From Candidatus Cloacimonadota bacterium (lineage in GTDB: Bacteria; Hydrothermota; E44-bin80), in NCBI GenBank assembly GCA_004376305.1, contig SOKD01000388.1, positions 1-16,306 on the forward strand: a stretch of DNA of 16,306 nt, written 5' to 3'. The first letter of the stretch is position 1. Each line of letters begins with the position of its first letter. The notes under the pieces were generated by a model. It searched no databases. It saw nothing but the letters and a program-made list of their open reading frames with translations, and was not told the origin of the DNA. Position numbers and translations under genes: made by a program. Of this stretch, positions 14,023-16,306 are shown in pieces.

Positions 14023-16306
14023 TTAACTTTTCATCTGGACAACAGTTACGCCACTTCCACCCTCATCCCAGTGCCCAAGCCTGTACTCTTTAATGCGTTC
14101 ATCATGTTTCAGGAGTTCGCTCACTGCCTCTCTTAAGACACCGCTCCCCTTTCCATGGATAATGTAAATAGTTGATAGCCCGCTCAGAACAGCATCATCT
14201 ATGAATTTCGTGACCCTCATCACCGCTTCATCAGCAAGAAGTCCTCTAAGATGAATCTCTGATGATGTGTCCCTTGTTACTGTTTCGGCAGCTTCCCTTG
14301 GTTCTTGCTTCCTATCATTCTCCGCCAGTTCAAGTGTTTCATAGGGAGCAACAAAGTGAAAATTTTCAGCTTTCACCCTGACATAATTATCCAGAAGCTC
14401 TGTAACTTCGCCTTTTATCTTAAGTCTTTTTGAATAAACATAATCTCCTACAGCAAGTTGTCCATTACGTTCTTCTTTTTTCTCTTCAAATACCTGCAGG
14501 TTAGTCTCTATTAATGCTTTCGCCTTCTTTATGTACTTTTTTGATGCCTGTGATTCCCTTATTTCCTTAACGATATGCTCCATTTCTCTTCGAGTGGAGA
14601 GAACAATCTCTTCAGCATGTCGTTTTGCATCAACAATAAACTCCTTTTCCGTGCTTACAAGTTTTTGATATTTTTGCTCGTACTTTTCAATAAGCGCAGC
14701 AAGGTTTGACTTCTCTCGTTCCACAGTTTTTATCTTTTCATCTGTTTCCCTTTGCATCATTTCGAGCGAGCATATAAGTTCATCGGTTTTAATTTCATTC
14801 TGGTCAACGTAAGTTTTTGCCTTTTGAATAAGATCTGGCGGAAAACCAACTTTTTCTGCAATTGCAAATCCATGTGATGATCCAGGAATTCCCATAGATA
14901 AATGATATGTTGGCGTGCTGTGTTCTTCGTCAAATTGCATGGAACCATTTTCCATCCTTGAATTCCCTGCAACAAAGAACTTTAGTTTACCATAATGGGT
15001 TGTTGCGAACGTAAGAACACCCTTTTCAGCCAACCTTTCCAACGCCACCATGGCAATACCCATACCCTCGGCAGGGTCCGTTCCCACACCAATCTCATCA
15101 AGCAGGACCAGGGATTTGTCTGTCGATTGTTGAAGTGCGGTACTGATATGTCTGATGTGAGATGAAAATGTTGAAAGGTCCATCGCAATGGATTGCTCGT
15201 CCCCGATATCAGCGAAAATACTATCAATTTCAGGTATTACAGAATCATTTTTTGTCGGGATAAACAGACCGGTGTATGCCATAAGGATAATTATGCCAAT
15301 ACTCTTAAGGAGAACAGTCTTTCCTCCCATATTTGGACCACTGATAAGAAGCAGTTTCGTTTCCCTTCCCAGATCAACATCGAATGGAACAACTGCATCT
15401 TCTCCCTTTTTTACCACGAGAAGTGGGTGCTTCCCCCCCCTGATGGAAAGCAATGAATCCATCGAAAAATGTGGCTCCGAAAATCCGTATGAATCTGAGA
15501 ATGATGCAATGGCATAGAGCATATCAATCCTTTTCATCTCTTCGATACTGCGCTCATAGTGCTCAAAATGGTCAATCAACACTTCAGTAATCAATCTCAA
15601 TATTCGCTTGATCTCTCTCTCTTCTCTCAATCTAAAAGTAGCATACTCATTGTTGAGCTCAACCATTTCCAAAGGTTCAATAAAAATCGTGTTCTGTGTT
15701 TGTGACATCCCATGCACAATGCCTGCTATGTGCTTTTTTTCTGCAAATTTAACAGGTATTACAATCCTTCCATCACGTGTGGTGAAAATTTCGTCCTGCA
15801 GGTATTTCTTTTTTTCTGAGATAATTTTTTTCGCATTACGAATAAGCTGCTTGTGAAGTTTCCTGAATCCATCACGTATTGATTTTAATTCCTTCGATGC
15901 CCCGTCTTTTATCTCACCATTTTCATCAATCACCCGCTGAACCTTATCGTTCAAATCAGGTAGTCTTGATATATTCCCCGCAATCTTTGCTAATTCACTG
16001 TATTTTCCATGAAGTTTCCCGAGGAATTTTCCAACCTGCTTAAAATCATTTGTTATCTTACCAGCCATAAGCAGTTCAGGAATGTTGAGATGATAAACGC
16101 CTTCTTTCAATCTCTGCAGAATCGGTCTTAAATCTTCGTCCAGTGGAACAGGGAAGGTAAGCGCAGAGTTGAGCAGTTCTTTGAATTCCTTGACGAGACC
16201 TAACCGCTCTTCCCTCTCCTTCCTATCTACAAGAGGTATTAGTAAGTGAACGCCCTCTCTTCCAAGAATTGAAAAGGAGTACGAAGATACGATTTCCTTG
16301 AGTGTA
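14023..16306 (-). CDS. mutS2: MutS2 family ATPase with Smr domain, 5' end outside the window
   Basis: DNA-binding ABC-type ATPase of the MutS2 group, linked in studied bacteria to suppression of recombination and to rescue of collided ribosomes. The frame is open to the right window edge. The 65 codons upstream of the TTG at 16110 read as normal MutS2 N-terminus (for example SFSILGREG and LDEDLRPILQRLKEG), so that TTG is internal and only about 10-15 residues are missing. About 760 residues are visible: N-terminal helical domains, a GGKHPLL motif, Walker A GPNMGGKT (15339-15316), Walker B LVLLDEIGVGTDP, a long coiled coil (about 15 kDa), a KOW-like segment (QLAVGDYVYSKRLKIKGEV) and a C-terminal Smr domain with HGKGSG and GGSGVTVV. 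The usual LDLR of Smr reads IHLR here (His codon 14251-14253). A G8 run encodes part of RGGK. Confidence 0.96.
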   Translation of the reverse strand, partial: TLKEIVSSYSFSILGREGVHLLIPLVDRKEREERLGLVKEFKELLNSALTFPVPLDEDLRPILQRLKEGVYHLNIPELLMAGKITNDFKQVGKFLGKLHGKYSELAKIAGNISRLPDLNDKVQRVIDENGEIKDGASKELKSIRDGFRKLHKQLIRNAKKIISEKKKYLQDEIFTTRDGRIVIPVKFAEKKHIAGIVHGMSQTQNTIFIEPLEMVELNNEYATFRLREEREIKRILRLITEVLIDHFEHYERSIEEMKRIDMLYAIASFSDSYGFSEPHFSMDSLLSIRGGKHPLLVVKKGEDAVVPFDVDLGRETKLLLISGPNMGGKTVLLKSIGIIILMAYTGLFIPTKNDSVIPEIDSIFADIGDEQSIAMDLSTFSSHIRHISTALQQSTDKSLVLLDEIGVGTDPAEGMGIAMVALERLAEKGVLTFATTHYGKLKFFVAGNSRMENGSMQFDEEHSTPTYHLSMGIPGSSHGFAIAEKVGFPPDLIQKAKTYVDQNEIKTDELICSLEMMQRETDEKIKTVEREKSNLAALIEKYEQKYQKLVSTEKEFIVDAKRHAEEIVLSTRREMEHIVKEIRESQASKKYIKKAKALIETNLQVFEEKKEERNGQLAVGDYVYSKRLKIKGEVTELLDNYVRVKAENFHFVAPYETLELAENDRKQEPREAAETVTRDTSSEIHLRGLLADEAVMRVTKFIDDAVLSGLSTIYIIHGKGSGVLREAVSELLKHDERIKEYRLGHWDEGGSGVTVVQMKS

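Noticed and set aside
15433..15440. Frameshift in mutS2 at the G8 run
   Set aside because: The frame is continuous through the run, and both flanks give conserved MutS2 sequence, so this copy is intact.
14023..16110. Complete 695-aa mutS2 starting with TTG at 16110
   Set aside because: The frame continues without a stop to the window edge, and the extra 65 codons match the expected MutS2 N-terminus. The gene is truncated by the window, not short.
1..16306. Mobile elements, CRISPR arrays, tRNA or rRNA genes, defence or toxin-antitoxin modules
   Set aside because: Reading both strands, I found no direct-repeat arrays, transposase or integrase motifs, tRNA cloverleaf patterns or defence-type domains. 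The window is filled by core genes and has no gap over 300 nt.

Overview
The window is an ordinary-looking but compact chromosomal housekeeping region of an AT-rich bacterium (GC roughly 38-40% by eye). It uses the standard code: TGA ends frr and dxr and TAG ends rpsB and rseP. Every full-length protein I recognise belongs to a near-universal bacterial family. I see no insertion sequence, phage gene, CRISPR array, tRNA or rRNA. The phylum cannot be fixed from the sequence alone. The gene order, the alternative start codons and several lineage-specific extensions would fit a deep-branching or candidate phylum, but that is inference.

Left part (1-1500): a possible divergent gene start on the minus strand at the very edge, then a phosphomannomutase/phosphoglucomutase gene behind an extended -10 promoter. 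Centre (1532-9548, all plus strand): a strong consensus promoter (TTGACA, 17 nt, TGnTATATT) opens a ten-gene run: rplM, rpsI, rpsB, tsf, pyrH, frr, uppS, cdsA, dxr, rseP. It joins ribosomal proteins, elongation and recycling factors, pyrimidine nucleotide supply, and isoprenoid, phospholipid and envelope functions. Spacings are small: one overlap (uppS/cdsA) and two gaps of 1 nt (frr/uppS, cdsA/dxr). The largest gap, 102 nt before rpsB, holds a hairpin.

Right part (9596-16306, all minus strand, convergent with the centre): a 5'-truncated mutS2 at the right edge, then a 182-nt AT-rich promoter region, then dnaG and rpoD overlapping by 11 nt (a reduced macromolecular-synthesis operon without rpsU), then a class I SAM-dependent methyltransferase of unknown substrate.

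No new biological system stands out. The points most worth a second look are the roughly 88-residue lysine-rich tail on ribosomal protein S2, the non-canonical IHLR in place of LDLR in the MutS2 Smr domain, a G8 homopolymer inside mutS2, perfect palindromes in the rplM leader and directly before rseP, the repeated use of TTG starts with strong Shine-Dalgarno sequences, and a long coiled-coil-like insert between sigma regions 1.2 and 2.
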